A DNA stretch of 55,986 bases, from the NCBI GenBank assembly GCA_031268315.1, contig JAIRXK010000015.1, positions 1-55,986 of the forward strand, given 5' to 3'. The notes under the pieces are model-generated. The model saw nothing but the letters and a program-made list of their open reading frames with translations, searched no databases and was not told where the DNA came from. Positions 47,912 to 55,986 of this stretch are shown one piece after another. Within the stretch, counting starts at the first letter, position 1. Every line of letters begins with the position of its first letter. Origin of the DNA: Puniceicoccales bacterium. Its GTDB lineage: Bacteria > Verrucomicrobiota > Verrucomicrobiia > Opitutales > JAIRLM01. A program made the translations under genes and the position numbers.

Positions 47912-49243
47912 TTATTTCAGGGAAGTTTGCTCGCCAACGCAGTGAAGTTGGCGGGTAGTTTCATCGATTGATTGGGGTATTTTTCCGAAATTTTCACCGA
48001 TGGATTGCAGCAGAGAAAATCGCCGCAGCGTTGGCCACAGGCGGGAATCGATGGATGCGACCGTTCCGTTGTAGGAGTCCAACGTTTGCCGTAGGTGCAC
48101 CCCGAGGTCACTCATTTTTCTGAAAAGTACCTCAATGCGCTCCAGAAGCGTCTTTCCCAGGGCGACAATTTCTTCCGCTTCACGGGTCGTTGACGATTGG
48201 GCCCAATTGCATGCAATAGTCTTGAGGAGAACCAGCAGGCTCATGGGAGAGGAGAGGAGGATGCGATGATCAAGGGCCTCACTGAGCAAATCAGGCCTAT
48301 ATTGCACCGCCGCTGCATAGAGATGATCACCGGGAAGAAAGAGCACAACGTGGTCAAATGCGGATGGTAAGAATTTCCAATAATTTTTTCGGCCAAGCTC
48401 CTGGATGCGGTTATAGACATTCTGCGCGTGTTGCCGAAGCAGGGCTTCCTTTTCTCCGCTACTATCGCTCTCACTGGCCTGCATGTAAGCGTCAAGAACC
48501 GCCTTTGCGTCAACAATCAAGTGCCGGCCATGGGGCAGATGGATAACCATGTCCGCTCGCAGCGGCATGGCCCCTCCGTCCGGAGAAATGGCGACCTGCT
48601 CATCGAAGTCAACGTGGGACTGAAGTCCCGCCATTTCCACCAGACGCCGCAGCTGCAATTCGCCCCATTTTCCCTTTGTGTTGGAATGTCGCAGCGCCGC
48701 ATTGAGCTTTTTTGTGGCCTGGTCCAGGCTCTGCTGCAGCTGAAAAATTTGCCGTAAATTTTCGTTGAATTTCGCCGCATCCTCCCCGTGTTTTCGGTCC
48801 GAAAAAATGATCCGCTGGTCCAGTCGAGCGATGGTTTCCCTGATGGGATTGATGACGGCGGCAATGCTTTCCTTCTCCTTGGCCATGTCCTCTTTGCCAT
48901 TGGACCGCAGCTTTTCCAATGCCTTTTCGGAAATTTCCGCAGCCACCACCTTGAAGGAGTTTTCCAATTCCACCCGGGCCGATTCGATGAATTTCAACTT
49001 TTCTTCGTAGAATATCTGCCGCTCCGTTTCTCGGGTACGGTAGGCAATGAATTCCTGATCAATGGCTATCTTCGCCTCCCGCTGCTCCCGCAAATTTTCC
49101 TGCAGCGCTTCATTTTCTCGCCGCAACCGGTCGCCTTCTCCGCGCAGAGACTCGACCTTTGCCATTCCATGGACAAATGTGCATAGCAGTACAACGAAGC
49201 ATAGCCATCCTCCCGCAGCCGCAATTCCCAATAGCATTTTCAT
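47912..49243 (-). CDS. rmuC: DNA recombination protein RmuC
   Basis: RmuC proteins are membrane-anchored with a nuclease-like core and limit rearrangements between inverted repeats in E. coli. The 443-residue product has an N-terminal membrane anchor (about 3-26), a long coiled coil (about 30-190), and the conserved core from KGKWGELQLRRLVEMAGL through LRADMVIHLPHGRHLIVDAKAVLDAY to the FLPGDHLY and SPMSLLVLLKTIA blocks. Length and domain order fit the family. It lies 69 bases ahead of rpmH on the same strand; whether they share a transcript is open. Confidence 0.92.
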   Translation of the reverse strand: MKMLLGIAAAGGWLCFVVLLCTFVHGMAKVESLRGEGDRLRRENEALQENLREQREAKIAIDQEFIAYRTRETERQIFYEEKLKFIESARVELENSFKVVAAEISEKALEKLRSNGKEDMAKEKESIAAVINPIRETIARLDQRIIFSDRKHGEDAAKFNENLRQIFQLQQSLDQATKKLNAALRHSNTKGKWGELQLRRLVEMAGLQSHVDFDEQVAISPDGGAMPLRADMVIHLPHGRHLIVDAKAVLDAYMQASESDSSGEKEALLRQHAQNVYNRIQELGRKNYWKFLPSAFDHVVLFLPGDHLYAAAVQYRPDLLSEALDHRILLSSPMSLLVLLKTIACNWAQSSTTREAEEIVALGKTLLERIEVLFRKMSDLGVHLRQTLDSYNGTVASIDSRLWPTLRRFSLLQSIGENFGKIPQSIDETTRQLHCVGEQTSLK

Positions 49244-49370
49244 CGGCGCATGGAATGGGGAAAAATTAAAAAAGACAATCCATATCTTCGCCTGAAAGAA
49301 AAATTTAGCCCCGCGAGCAAAAAAATAGTTTTGCGAGCGGGTTAAAATTTTTTTGCGTGGCCATTTCGCT

Positions 49371-49420
49371 ATTTTAATTGACCCGCCGGCATTAATAGCG
49401 CCGGCGGGCCCAATTAAAAT
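49371..49420. terminator. Two-tier hairpin after the 49850-49440 gene
   Basis: Outer arms ATTTTAATTG (49371-49380) and CAATTAAAAT (49411-49420) and inner arms CCCGCCGGC (49382-49390) and GCCGGCGGG (49400-49408) are each perfectly complementary, separated by one and two unpaired bases. It lies between two minus-strand genes and most likely terminates the upstream operon. Confidence 0.65.
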
Positions 49421-49439
49421 TTACCGCAAGGTCGGCGAA

Positions 49440-49850
49440 TTACACCAATTCAATCCGATAGGGCACATTGGACATGCTGGGATCGTAGGGTCCAACAATC
49501 CTGTGAATTTCGCCTCCTCCAAAGAGCGCAATCGCAAAGAAAATTAGTTTGCCGTTTTCGCTCGCCGGCGGCTTGATTGCTGAGGATATCGCCGCACTAC
49601 CATGGGCCAGTAGCGCATCAATTTGACCGCTATCCAGAATGGGAGCAAATGCCCCATTGAGCACGAATGAATTCACCACCCGCACCAAGCTTTTGATGTT
49701 GTCCTCCTCAAGGAGGCACGGTAACTTCTTTGTTAGAGCATTGATGTCATAGGGACCGGTTGCTTCCTCCAAGTCCACACGTACCCAGGCCATTCCATCG
49801 TCGGAATTTGAGCAGATAACATAATCATCGATATATACAATTGGATTCAT
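49440..49850 (-). CDS. Small hypothetical protein downstream of the protease-like gene
   Basis: The product is 136 residues from ATG 49850, chosen because AAGGA precedes it by six bases; longer starts run into the upstream gene. It begins MNPIVYIDDYVICSNSDDG. The fold looks mixed alpha/beta, with a hydrophobic stretch IFFAIALFGGG near the C-terminus. No signal peptide or known motif is seen. Twenty-five bases separate it from the 689-residue gene upstream, so they form an operon. A secretion chaperone or immunity-like partner of that protein would fit its size and position, but nothing in the sequence proves it. Confidence 0.65.
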   Translation of the reverse strand: MNPIVYIDDYVICSNSDDGMAWVRVDLEEATGPYDINALTKKLPCLLEEDNIKSLVRVVNSFVLNGAFAPILDSGQIDALLAHGSAAISSAIKPPASENGKLIFFAIALFGGGEIHRIVGPYDPSMSNVPYRIELV

Positions 49851-49875
49851 AGCCATTCCTTTTTTTATTAAATTT

Positions 49876-51945
49876 TTAATATCTAACAAAATACGCGCGG
49901 AGATCCTCGAAAAAACATTTATTCTCCTCAATGAGTTGAAAATCTCTGTCCACTTTGTTGTTTTTCATACCACATAGGATATATGAGTTCGTCATCGAAT
50001 TCCAGCGCAAGCCAATACCATCAATGCCATCCCAATTGGGGTCAATGAAAATAATTGGCGAGTTTGCAAATTTTATTTCATTCAGCAATGTTCGGACATC
50101 GTTATCATGCTCGGCTTGCAATCGGGCCACTCCAGGCGTTATTTGCGACAGCATGTTCGTGAGCAATGGTGAATTTATTGAATTTAAAGTGTACACATGC
50201 CCTCGCCCGCGAATGAGACAGCTCATATAGGGTAAGTTTTGTTCGATGGCGAGCTCTGCCGCTTTAAGCCATTCGGAAAATACTTCCACAGAGCTTGATG
50301 CTTGACCTGTGTTGAGGTTCACATCGGTGGACCTATAAGCATCCCCATACAGCGCCTGCAGCGTACAATTTCCGCATCCTCCGGACTCTAGGCGCACATC
50401 TGTTCTCAACCTTCCCACGCAATTGAGGCAATCGGTGATTTTATTAAGTTTGTCCTGGCACACATCGGCTTGAGCCACTAGGTGCGCCTTTATTGCCTGA
50501 CTCCTTTGCTTCTCAAGTTTTTTTTGCTCCCCAAGCAGGTTATTTTCCAAAAGGAGCAGAATGTGATCATTTTTTGCTTCTATGGTATCCATGGCGGCAG
50601 GCCCAGGGGCCGTACCAGGAGCTGCCGGGTAGTCGCCGACCTCCAGCTTATAGATCGGCACCCATGTGCCCCGAGATTCTGGCATTGCATTTACATGCCC
50701 TCTGGTGGTTGTTAAATTCTCACTGGAAGTATATTCCAATGCGTAATTAAGCTGCATTAATTGCGGAAGCAACCTATCGTTTGCGAGAGTATTATTAATG
50801 GAGAAAATAAGTAAATCAGCATCGTTGTAGGTAAAGGCCATATCCCTGTATCCTGCCGCGTGTACCAGAGTTGCAACTGTGCGTGCCAGCATATTATGCA
50901 ATGATTTAGCACTATTAGCTAATTTGCCGTTCGGGTTATATTCATTGAAATTGCTGTTAACCTCAATTGCCACACCTCTTCTACTCACGCCCTGTAATTT
51001 ATCGCGCAAAAATATGTCAATAAAAAGTTGCATAAACATATCAGGCCTATTCGCTTGAAGGGCGATTAATGGAGCACAAATGAAACAGGATCCCACGCCG
51101 TCTTCCTGTCGAAGTGTTTGAAACAGTGAGGCATCCACCACCATGCGTCGCAATTCGCAGTCCGTCAGCTTTGCTTCGTCGCGGAAAAGCGTGCTAAGCC
51201 TCATCAGATTAGAGAGTTGTTTAACGCCTACTTTAGTAATGCCAAGCAACTGCCTTTGCAAATTATTATTACTTTCAAAGGCATATAATTTAAAAAATAG
51301 CTGCTGCATTTTCGGATCATTTGCGAAATTAGGATCTTCCATGAGCAACATCATGCTTGCATCGATTTGCCCATGCCTAATAGATCCGTCATCGCCGATA
51401 ATCATATTAGCATCGATTTTTTTCTGCGTAATTTGCAGCGAATTAAAAAATGCAATAACAATTTCTTTGGACCTTCCAATGTCCTTAAAGTGAGTATCCA
51501 TGTAGTTGCGCGCCCCACCACTAAATCCATGCAAATTATTTGGAATTTTATCGATTGCCGCCGAAATGTGATCCATAAGTATATTTTGTGCATTTTCACT
51601 ATTTATTATCTGTTTCAACTCAGCATTATTCTCGAAAAATTCGGTAAAGTTATTAGCATTATTGCAGTCAGTAATTCCCGCAAACGATTCTTTTGGAATG
51701 CGGTTAAACAAACAACGTACCTCATTTAGACTAGGAATTGCAATATTCCCATTTTGCGGATCATTACGGAGCACTAGTGCGCAAAAGAAAATCTCCTCTG
51801 CGCCTATTGTTTCATCGCGGATATTTTTTTGTCTGTCTCCAAACCAATTTTTAAGTGCACCAGTTTGTGATGCCTCTCCATTCTCCTGGGTCCTCGTCGC
51901 CCCCCCAGGGGAGCGGCGGGTGAAAAAATTCAGTAAATTGCCCAT
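49876..51945 (-). CDS. Large hypothetical protein with a possible cysteine-protease-like C-terminal domain
   Basis: The 689-residue product has a basic, polar N-terminus (GNLLNFFTRRSPGGATRT), no membrane segment, and a helical body. In the C-terminal third, ESGGCGNCTLQALYGDA (Cys about 524 and 527), then RGRGHVYTLNS (His about 582), then IIFIDPNWDG (Asp about 634) form a Cys-His-Asp order with local contexts like those of papain-fold effectors such as the YopT/C58 group. The His-Asp spacing (about 52) is longer than in those families, so the call is tentative. Genes for a small protein follow 25 bases downstream. A TTGACA-17-TAACAT promoter lies immediately ahead of the ATG. Confidence 0.7.
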   Translation of the reverse strand: MGNLLNFFTRRSPGGATRTQENGEASQTGALKNWFGDRQKNIRDETIGAEEIFFCALVLRNDPQNGNIAIPSLNEVRCLFNRIPKESFAGITDCNNANNFTEFFENNAELKQIINSENAQNILMDHISAAIDKIPNNLHGFSGGARNYMDTHFKDIGRSKEIVIAFFNSLQITQKKIDANMIIGDDGSIRHGQIDASMMLLMEDPNFANDPKMQQLFFKLYAFESNNNLQRQLLGITKVGVKQLSNLMRLSTLFRDEAKLTDCELRRMVVDASLFQTLRQEDGVGSCFICAPLIALQANRPDMFMQLFIDIFLRDKLQGVSRRGVAIEVNSNFNEYNPNGKLANSAKSLHNMLARTVATLVHAAGYRDMAFTYNDADLLIFSINNTLANDRLLPQLMQLNYALEYTSSENLTTTRGHVNAMPESRGTWVPIYKLEVGDYPAAPGTAPGPAAMDTIEAKNDHILLLLENNLLGEQKKLEKQRSQAIKAHLVAQADVCQDKLNKITDCLNCVGRLRTDVRLESGGCGNCTLQALYGDAYRSTDVNLNTGQASSSVEVFSEWLKAAELAIEQNLPYMSCLIRGRGHVYTLNSINSPLLTNMLSQITPGVARLQAEHDNDVRTLLNEIKFANSPIIFIDPNWDGIDGIGLRWNSMTNSYILCGMKNNKVDRDFQLIEENKCFFEDLRAYFVRY

Positions 51946-51951
51946 TCCCTG

Positions 51952-51980
51952 ATGTTAGTGGAATTTCACTATTTTGTCAA
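51952..51980 (-). promoter_or_regulatory. Promoter for the 51945-49440 operon
   Basis: On the minus strand a perfect TTGACA (51980-51975), a 17-base spacer and TAACAT (51957-51952). The predicted start point falls at or within a few bases of the ATG at 51945, which would make the message nearly leaderless. Confidence 0.45.
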
Positions 51981-52251
51981 GTAAATGAAAAAAACTATTG
52001 CATCACTTGGGTGCAAGTTGTAAATTCGGGCACAAAAAGTGCTAAGTATCCTCTACTGTTAATGTTAAGAGAATAATTCGCCAGCAGTTCCCCGCCACGC
52101 TTGACTGATAGATCGACTTCCTATCGGTCCATTTGCCTTGGAGATGTGTAAATTTTTTGTGAATTTCAGCGACACATTTGCCGATATGCTTCCCCATCAG
52201 CCAGCGAAATCGCTTCACCCCCATTGGGCACTTACCGGGAGATTTGACCCT

Positions 52252-52279
52252 GCCGCGGAGAGATATTTTTCTCCGCGGC
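52252..52279 (-). terminator. Hairpin GCCGCGGAGA...TCTCCGCGGC after the ABC-F gene
   Basis: Ten-base perfect stem with an eight-base loop, 24 bases past the stop of the ABC-F gene. No T-run follows on the minus strand. Confidence 0.65.
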
Positions 52280-52302
52280 ACCTTTCACCGCAGCGAACGG
52301 GC

Positions 52303-53874
52303 CTATTTTTTCTGATCAAGCAGCCAGCGTCGATAGTCCTCAATGGAGCCATTGAATTTTTTGCAAGATCCCTGGCTGATGATATAGAACTTTTGGCAAC
52401 AGCTTTGCAAAGTTTGAAAGTCGTGAGTCACAAGGACCACGGCCCCACCATAGGCATTGAGAGCCTTCGCCAGCGCTTCACGGGCTTCCATATCCAGGTG
52501 GTTGGTCGGCTCATCGAGAATGAGCAGGTGGGGTTGACACAGTGTCTCCATGGACAATAGTAGCCGCGTTTTTTCGCCACCGGATAATTTTTTTGCCACA
52601 GTGAGCGCGCGCTCCTTGCTGATACCGAATTGGGCGAGGTGGCCGCGAATTTGTGTTTCGTTGAAGTCAGTGCATCGCTGGCGGAAAAGTTCCACCGGCG
52701 TCTTGCCGAGGTCGAGCATTTCTTCCTGGTGCTGGGAAAAATAGGCAATTTTTAGAGACTTTGCACATTTGAGCACCCCTCCCTGCAGGGCTATTTCGGA
52801 GGCAATGGCCTTGGCCAGGGTGGACTTTCCATTGCCATTGGCTCCAAGTAGTGCGATGCGGTCCCCTTCATCCACACAGAAATTTACATTTCGCAAAACC
52901 GTTGTTTCGCCGTAGCCAATGGCCGCATCTTCCAAGCAAATGAAGCGTCGATCTACCCGAGTTGACGGCTTGGGAAAGTGGAATTCAACGGCATATGGCG
53001 GCGCCAACGGCGGAACTTCATCCATTTTTTCCAGCATCTTTATGCGGCTTTGCGCCTGCTTTGCCTTGGAAGCCTTGGCGCGAAATCGATCTACAAACGC
53101 CTGCAAATGTTCCCTCTTTTGCTCCACGGAGGCTCGCTCGGCCAACTGGGAGCGCTGCTGCGCCTCAAAGGTGGAGCGAAATGTGTCATAGTTTCCCCGA
53201 AATAGCTGGGCCGTGCCATGGTGCACGTAGAGAGTGTGATCACAGATGCGGTTAAGAAAATTTCTCTCATGGGAAATGATGAACATGGATTTTTTCAACT
53301 GCCGCAGGTAATTTTCGAGCCAGATGACGGTTTCGAGGTCGAGGTGGTTAGTCGGTTCGTCGAGGAAGAGGCAATCGGACGGCGCAAATAGGGCCGATGC
53401 CAGCAATGACCGCACCTGCCATCCGCCGGAGAATTGGCGAAGTGGATTCTCCATTTCCGATTCTTCGAATCCCAATCCGGACAGAATCGCCCTGGCCCGC
53501 GCTTCAGCGGTAAAACCGCCGGCGGCATCGAAGGCGTCGTAGAGGTCTGCCAGCTGGGTCGCATCCACGTGCGGATCATTAATTTTTTGCCGCAATTCCG
53601 CGAAATCGCGATCGCTGCTAAGCATGGATTCCAACGGTGAAATTTCCGGATTTTCAATTTCCTGGCGGACGTAGACGAATCGGCGGTCCTTCGGGTAGGA
53701 AATTTCGCCTCCATCGGGGACGATTTCGCCGAGTACGATGCGGAAAAGCGTTGTCTTTCCCGCTCCATTTGGCCCGACAATTCCAACCCTTGCGCCGTCG
53801 GGAACGGAAAAATTCACAGCGGAAAAAAGCATGCGCGGCCCAAGCTGATAGGTAAGATTTTTAATCTGCAGCAT
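52303..53874 (-). CDS. ABC-F family ATPase (YheS/Uup-like, ribosome-associated)
   Basis: The 523-residue soluble protein has two ABC ATPase cassettes and no membrane domain, the layout of ABC-F translation factors that bind the ribosomal E site. Cassette 1: GPNGAGKTT (Walker A), FSGGW (signature), LFLDEPTNHLD. Linker: HLQAFVDRFRAKASKAKQAQ, characteristic of the YheS branch. Cassette 2: GANGNGKST, LSGGEKTR, LILDEPTNHLD. It lacks the EttA arm and the Uup C-terminal coiled coil. It forms its own unit, ended by the hairpin at 52252. Resistance-type ABC-F proteins share this layout, but the linker favours a housekeeping role. Confidence 0.92.
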   Translation of the reverse strand: MLQIKNLTYQLGPRMLFSAVNFSVPDGARVGIVGPNGAGKTTLFRIVLGEIVPDGGEISYPKDRRFVYVRQEIENPEISPLESMLSSDRDFAELRQKINDPHVDATQLADLYDAFDAAGGFTAEARARAILSGLGFEESEMENPLRQFSGGWQVRSLLASALFAPSDCLFLDEPTNHLDLETVIWLENYLRQLKKSMFIISHERNFLNRICDHTLYVHHGTAQLFRGNYDTFRSTFEAQQRSQLAERASVEQKREHLQAFVDRFRAKASKAKQAQSRIKMLEKMDEVPPLAPPYAVEFHFPKPSTRVDRRFICLEDAAIGYGETTVLRNVNFCVDEGDRIALLGANGNGKSTLAKAIASEIALQGGVLKCAKSLKIAYFSQHQEEMLDLGKTPVELFRQRCTDFNETQIRGHLAQFGISKERALTVAKKLSGGEKTRLLLSMETLCQPHLLILDEPTNHLDMEAREALAKALNAYGGAVVLVTHDFQTLQSCCQKFYIISQGSCKKFNGSIEDYRRWLLDQKK

Positions 53875-54058
53875 GGGAATATAATGGAAGGAACAAAAAA
53901 TCTTGCAAGCACTTTTTTAAAAGTCTTGGTCGGGCAAAGATTCCCATCCATTGCGATTTCACATGGGCCGATTTTTTGCAGTAAGGTGGCTGGAGCAAAG
54001 TCAGCTCGGCCCATTGGAAATGACCGATGCAGCCGTGCCATACTTTCGCCGATGGTGG

Positions 54059-54847
54059 TCAGAGCACATACTTTTTCCACCCCTCCATGATATGGCGAGA
54101 CTCGCAGTGATAGCCAAGTAGGCGGCTGCGCTCCAATTTTTCATCCAGGGAAGGGGTGGCCGAGTCGTAGCCGCGGTGGCTGTATCGGGGAGTAAATGGA
54201 CAGCCCCTATTGATGGATTCGCACAGATCGAAGCAGTGGTCACATATGGGATCGTAGTCTACGCCATAGATACAACCGCTGATGGTGCGCAGTTCCTCGG
54301 CGCTGTCCCAAACCTCTCCAAGAATTGCATTGGTGCGGTGCAATTCCCCGGACTCCTTCATTTCGCTCAGCTGCTCCATGTCGTGGAGGGCGTGACAAAA
54401 TTCGTGGAACAGTGCCATGGAAATGGTTTTAGATTTAACGTCGATTTCTCCATCGCCATTGACATAGTAATATTGGCGTGAACTGAGACCATTTCCCTGC
54501 TCATCGAACATGGCAAGATTGGTCATGACGGAAAAATCTTTGCGGGAATAGAGGCTTACCTTTCCCTCATACTGCCGCAGCTGCATCTTCTTTCCCCCTC
54601 TGTAGAGGGATGATTTTGTCGCCAATAGACGAAAAAGCGTCCTGCCGACCACGTTTTCACATATTCCGTCCAGAGTTTTTGAAAAAACACTGTCAAAGAG
54701 TAAAATTTCACCGATTTGCTGGCGCACCTCCCCGTCCGGAATTTGCGAATATGCCCAAGTCTCATCGAATGTTAGGTGCACTTTCTCCGCATCGCGGAAA
54801 AAATCCTCAGTTCTAAATTGCATATTTATTTCCATAGTACCAATCAT
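54059..54847 (-). CDS. M91-type zinc metalloprotease, NleD-like effector candidate
   Basis: The 262-residue product contains HEFCH (148-152) within ALFHEFCHALHD, a zinc-protease HExxH motif, followed by EELRTISG (184-191) with likely metal-binding or structural acidic residues, and then DLCESINRGCPFTPRYSHRGY (about 207-227). This order (HExxH, E..T..G, E..N..G...PRYSY) is the pattern of peptidase family M91, founded by the enteropathogenic E. coli effector NleD, which cuts host JNK and p38 kinases. There is no signal peptide, as expected for a type III substrate. Extra cysteines (CDHC) are unusual. The target here is unknown. Start ATG 54847 has no clear binding site; ATG 54835 is also possible. 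Confidence 0.75.
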   Translation of the reverse strand: MIGTMEINMQFRTEDFFRDAEKVHLTFDETWAYSQIPDGEVRQQIGEILLFDSVFSKTLDGICENVVGRTLFRLLATKSSLYRGGKKMQLRQYEGKVSLYSRKDFSVMTNLAMFDEQGNGLSSRQYYYVNGDGEIDVKSKTISMALFHEFCHALHDMEQLSEMKESGELHRTNAILGEVWDSAEELRTISGCIYGVDYDPICDHCFDLCESINRGCPFTPRYSHRGYDSATPSLDEKLERSRLLGYHCESRHIMEGWKKYVL

Positions 54848-55769
54848 CCATCATTTATATAGCATTAAATCCGATCAAATCGCCGCGGAAGTACCCTTGG
54901 TGCCGGTTTCCGGTACAGGAGATGCTGCAACAAAAACCCAGGAAGTCAATCATTTTTACCGGCTTACACTGCATTTTAGAATGAATATTCGCGCCAAGCA
55001 AAGCATGAATGGGGACAATTTTGCGTTTTCTTGAAAAACTACCCCGCCTACATCAATGTTTTTTTTGATTCCCCTTTAAATTTTTTGGGCGTTGGGAGAT
55101 TATATGACCACCCAATCAACACTTAGACGTGTTTTTAAAGCCATTTGCGCCTTTTGTGACAAAATTTTCCTAATTTCGCCTGGAAAAGATCGCCCTCTTT
55201 ATTAGCCATGGCTCATTTTTTGACGGTAACGATTTTCTGTCGTAAGGGATTTTAAAACATTTTACCCCGGATCCATATGGCCATTGCGATACTGGCAATT
55301 AATCTTGAGTTTTGGATGGCGCAATCGGAATAATGGCTTTATTTCTTTACAATCAATATTTTTGAACTTCCATCCAATTAATGAATTCCAGCACAGCGGT
55401 TCCAACAAAGTAAAAAAATTACTTCAAGGCGCGCCTAAGTATCTAAGGCACAACATTTTAGGGAAGTCTATTAAATTTTGCATCAGATGCAATCGGATTA
55501 AAATGAATGATTCGAACTAAAGTGAGCATCAAGCCAGAATTTAGATAATTGCATTGCAACATTTTAAATTTAAAGTTCATTTAAATATTTAAGTCACAAT
55601 ATCTGAGAAAAAGCGAATTAAATCTCATGGAAAACGCAATTGGGCCAAAATTGAAGAATTAACTCAATGCGAAATGCCATTTTTGAAAATAAATTCAATT
55701 GGGATTAAATTAAAAATTTAACTCAGCATAAAGTACTGCTTTTGCAAAATGTGACCGGAATTAGTCGGC

Positions 55770-55788
55770 GCCGCCGCAAAGCGGCGGC
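55770..55788. terminator. GC-rich perfect hairpin GCCGCCGC-AAA-GCGGCGGC
   Basis: Eight-base GC-only stem with an AAA loop, flanked by AATTAGT and ACTAATT that extend the symmetry. Third member of the family at 4986 and 43773. Confidence 0.55.
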
Positions 55789-55876
55789 ACTAATTAAATG
55801 GCCCGCGGCTGGCCCATCATCTTTTCCCATTTTCGGTGGTAAAACGCTTTTTGCCTGCAGATGAGGCCTTTAAGCA

Positions 55877-55904
55877 TTGACAATTGAAAAATATTTCCTA
55901 TGGT
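55877..55904 (+). promoter_or_regulatory. Promoter of the MSNFQQ gene (copy 2)
   Basis: TTGACA (55877-55882), 16-base spacer, TATGGT (55899-55904), the same arrangement as copy 1. Confidence 0.6.
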
Positions 55905-55929
55905 GGGATCTCCAACCGGAGGAACATTC

Positions 55930-55986
55930 ATGTCAAATTTTCAGCAAATGAATCCCCTAGATTATCAGGCCCGCGAGGAGGGCGAA
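55930..55986 (+). CDS. MSNFQQ-type hypothetical protein, copy 2 (truncated by window end)
   Basis: ATG 55930 follows GGAGGA (55918-55923) by six bases. The 19 visible codons encode the same residues as the start of the gene at 43933. The rest lies outside the window, so it is unknown whether the bodies are also alike or, as with the Inc-like pair, diverged. Confidence 0.75.
   Translation, partial: MSNFQQMNPLDYQAREEGE

Larger units (their letters stand above)
51946..52302. other. Gene-less stretch between two minus-strand operons
   Basis: It contains the promoter at 51952-51980, a strong hairpin at 52252-52279 and otherwise unassigned AT-rich DNA. Short frames on both strands (for example 52281-52042) start inside the hairpin and look accidental. 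Confidence 0.5.
54848..55929. other. AT-rich region of decayed repeats and IS fragments, no intact gene
   Basis: A segment near 55054-55105 resembles 43423-43475, the upstream flank of the IS982 fragment there. Another (55280-55375) resembles 45239-45340. A plus-strand frame of 78 codons (55284-55520) lacks a binding site and lies within that relic. 55520-55740 is very AT-rich with nothing recognisable. The hairpin and promoter at the right edge belong to the next gene. Confidence 0.5.
55764..55986 (+). repeat. Direct repeat of the MSNFQQ cassette (copy at about 43764-43990)
   Basis: From the hairpin through the promoter, leader and first 19 codons the two copies are highly similar; from about 55907 to the window end they are almost identical (TCTCCAACCGGAGGA, then the gene start). 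The two copies lie 12 kb apart in direct orientation and the repeat runs off the window. Confidence 0.9.

Noticed and set aside
52042..52281. 79-codon minus-strand frame downstream of the ABC-F gene
   Set aside because: Its first codons are the terminator hairpin itself and no binding site precedes it.
55284..55520. 78-codon plus-strand frame
   Set aside because: It starts inside a decayed repeated segment shared with 45239-45340 and lacks a binding site or motif.

Overview
The window looks like a piece of the chromosome of a host-associated, probably intracellular, Gram-negative-type bacterium. Housekeeping genes (cell-division transpeptidase ftsI, dapB, dnaX, holA, tsf, rpsB, rpmH, rnpA, rmuC, an ABC-F ATPase) alternate with long AT-rich stretches of unrecognised secreted or membrane-anchored proteins, coiled-coil proteins, a metalloprotease of the NleD (M91) effector type and decayed IS982-like transposases. 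The very short EF-Ts, the peptidoglycan genes and several proteins with a two-lobed hydrophobic hairpin like chlamydial Inc proteins make me think of the PVC superphylum. A symbiotic verrucomicrobial (Opitutia-like) or chlamydia-like lineage is my best guess; it is inference, not proof.

Layout. 1-5.1 kb: the end of an unknown gene, a membrane protein broken or shifted at a run of nine T, and a two-gene coiled-coil operon (2549-4741) with six perfect-length 63-bp repeats. 5.1-8.75 kb, minus strand: dnaX-dapB (4-base overlap), then ftsI. 8.8-13.8 kb: a tandem duplication of a unit made of an Inc-like membrane protein plus a MEMO-AMMECR1 fusion gene. The first MEMO copy is a relic and the second is intact but has lost the canonical metal-ligand histidine. 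14.5-17.7 kb, minus strand: rpsB-tsf-holA and a small disordered protein.

17.8-39.7 kb is one uninterrupted minus-strand gene of 7,279 codons. It encodes a giant protein with a superfamily-2 helicase core in its first half, a low-complexity linker, six degenerate modules of about 380 residues (two of them nearly identical) and a C-terminal membrane-spanning region. Upstream on the same strand lie two overlapping genes (43115-39956). The second is an Inc-like protein whose reading frame continues for 45 more codons past a TAA.

43.1-55.99 kb: paralogous host-interaction candidates (two MSIS-type proteins; two genes beginning MSNFQQ with near-identical promoters and leaders 12 kb apart), IS982 relics, rpmH-rnpA and rmuC. 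These are followed by a two-gene operon with a possible cysteine-protease-like protein, the ABC-F protein and the M91-like metalloprotease. GC-rich perfect hairpins punctuate gene ends throughout. I found no tRNA, rRNA or CRISPR array.

The most promising undescribed biology is the giant helicase-repeat-membrane protein and its neighbours, and the duplicated Inc-like/MEMO unit, where the protein-coding part has diverged faster than the adjacent pseudogene.
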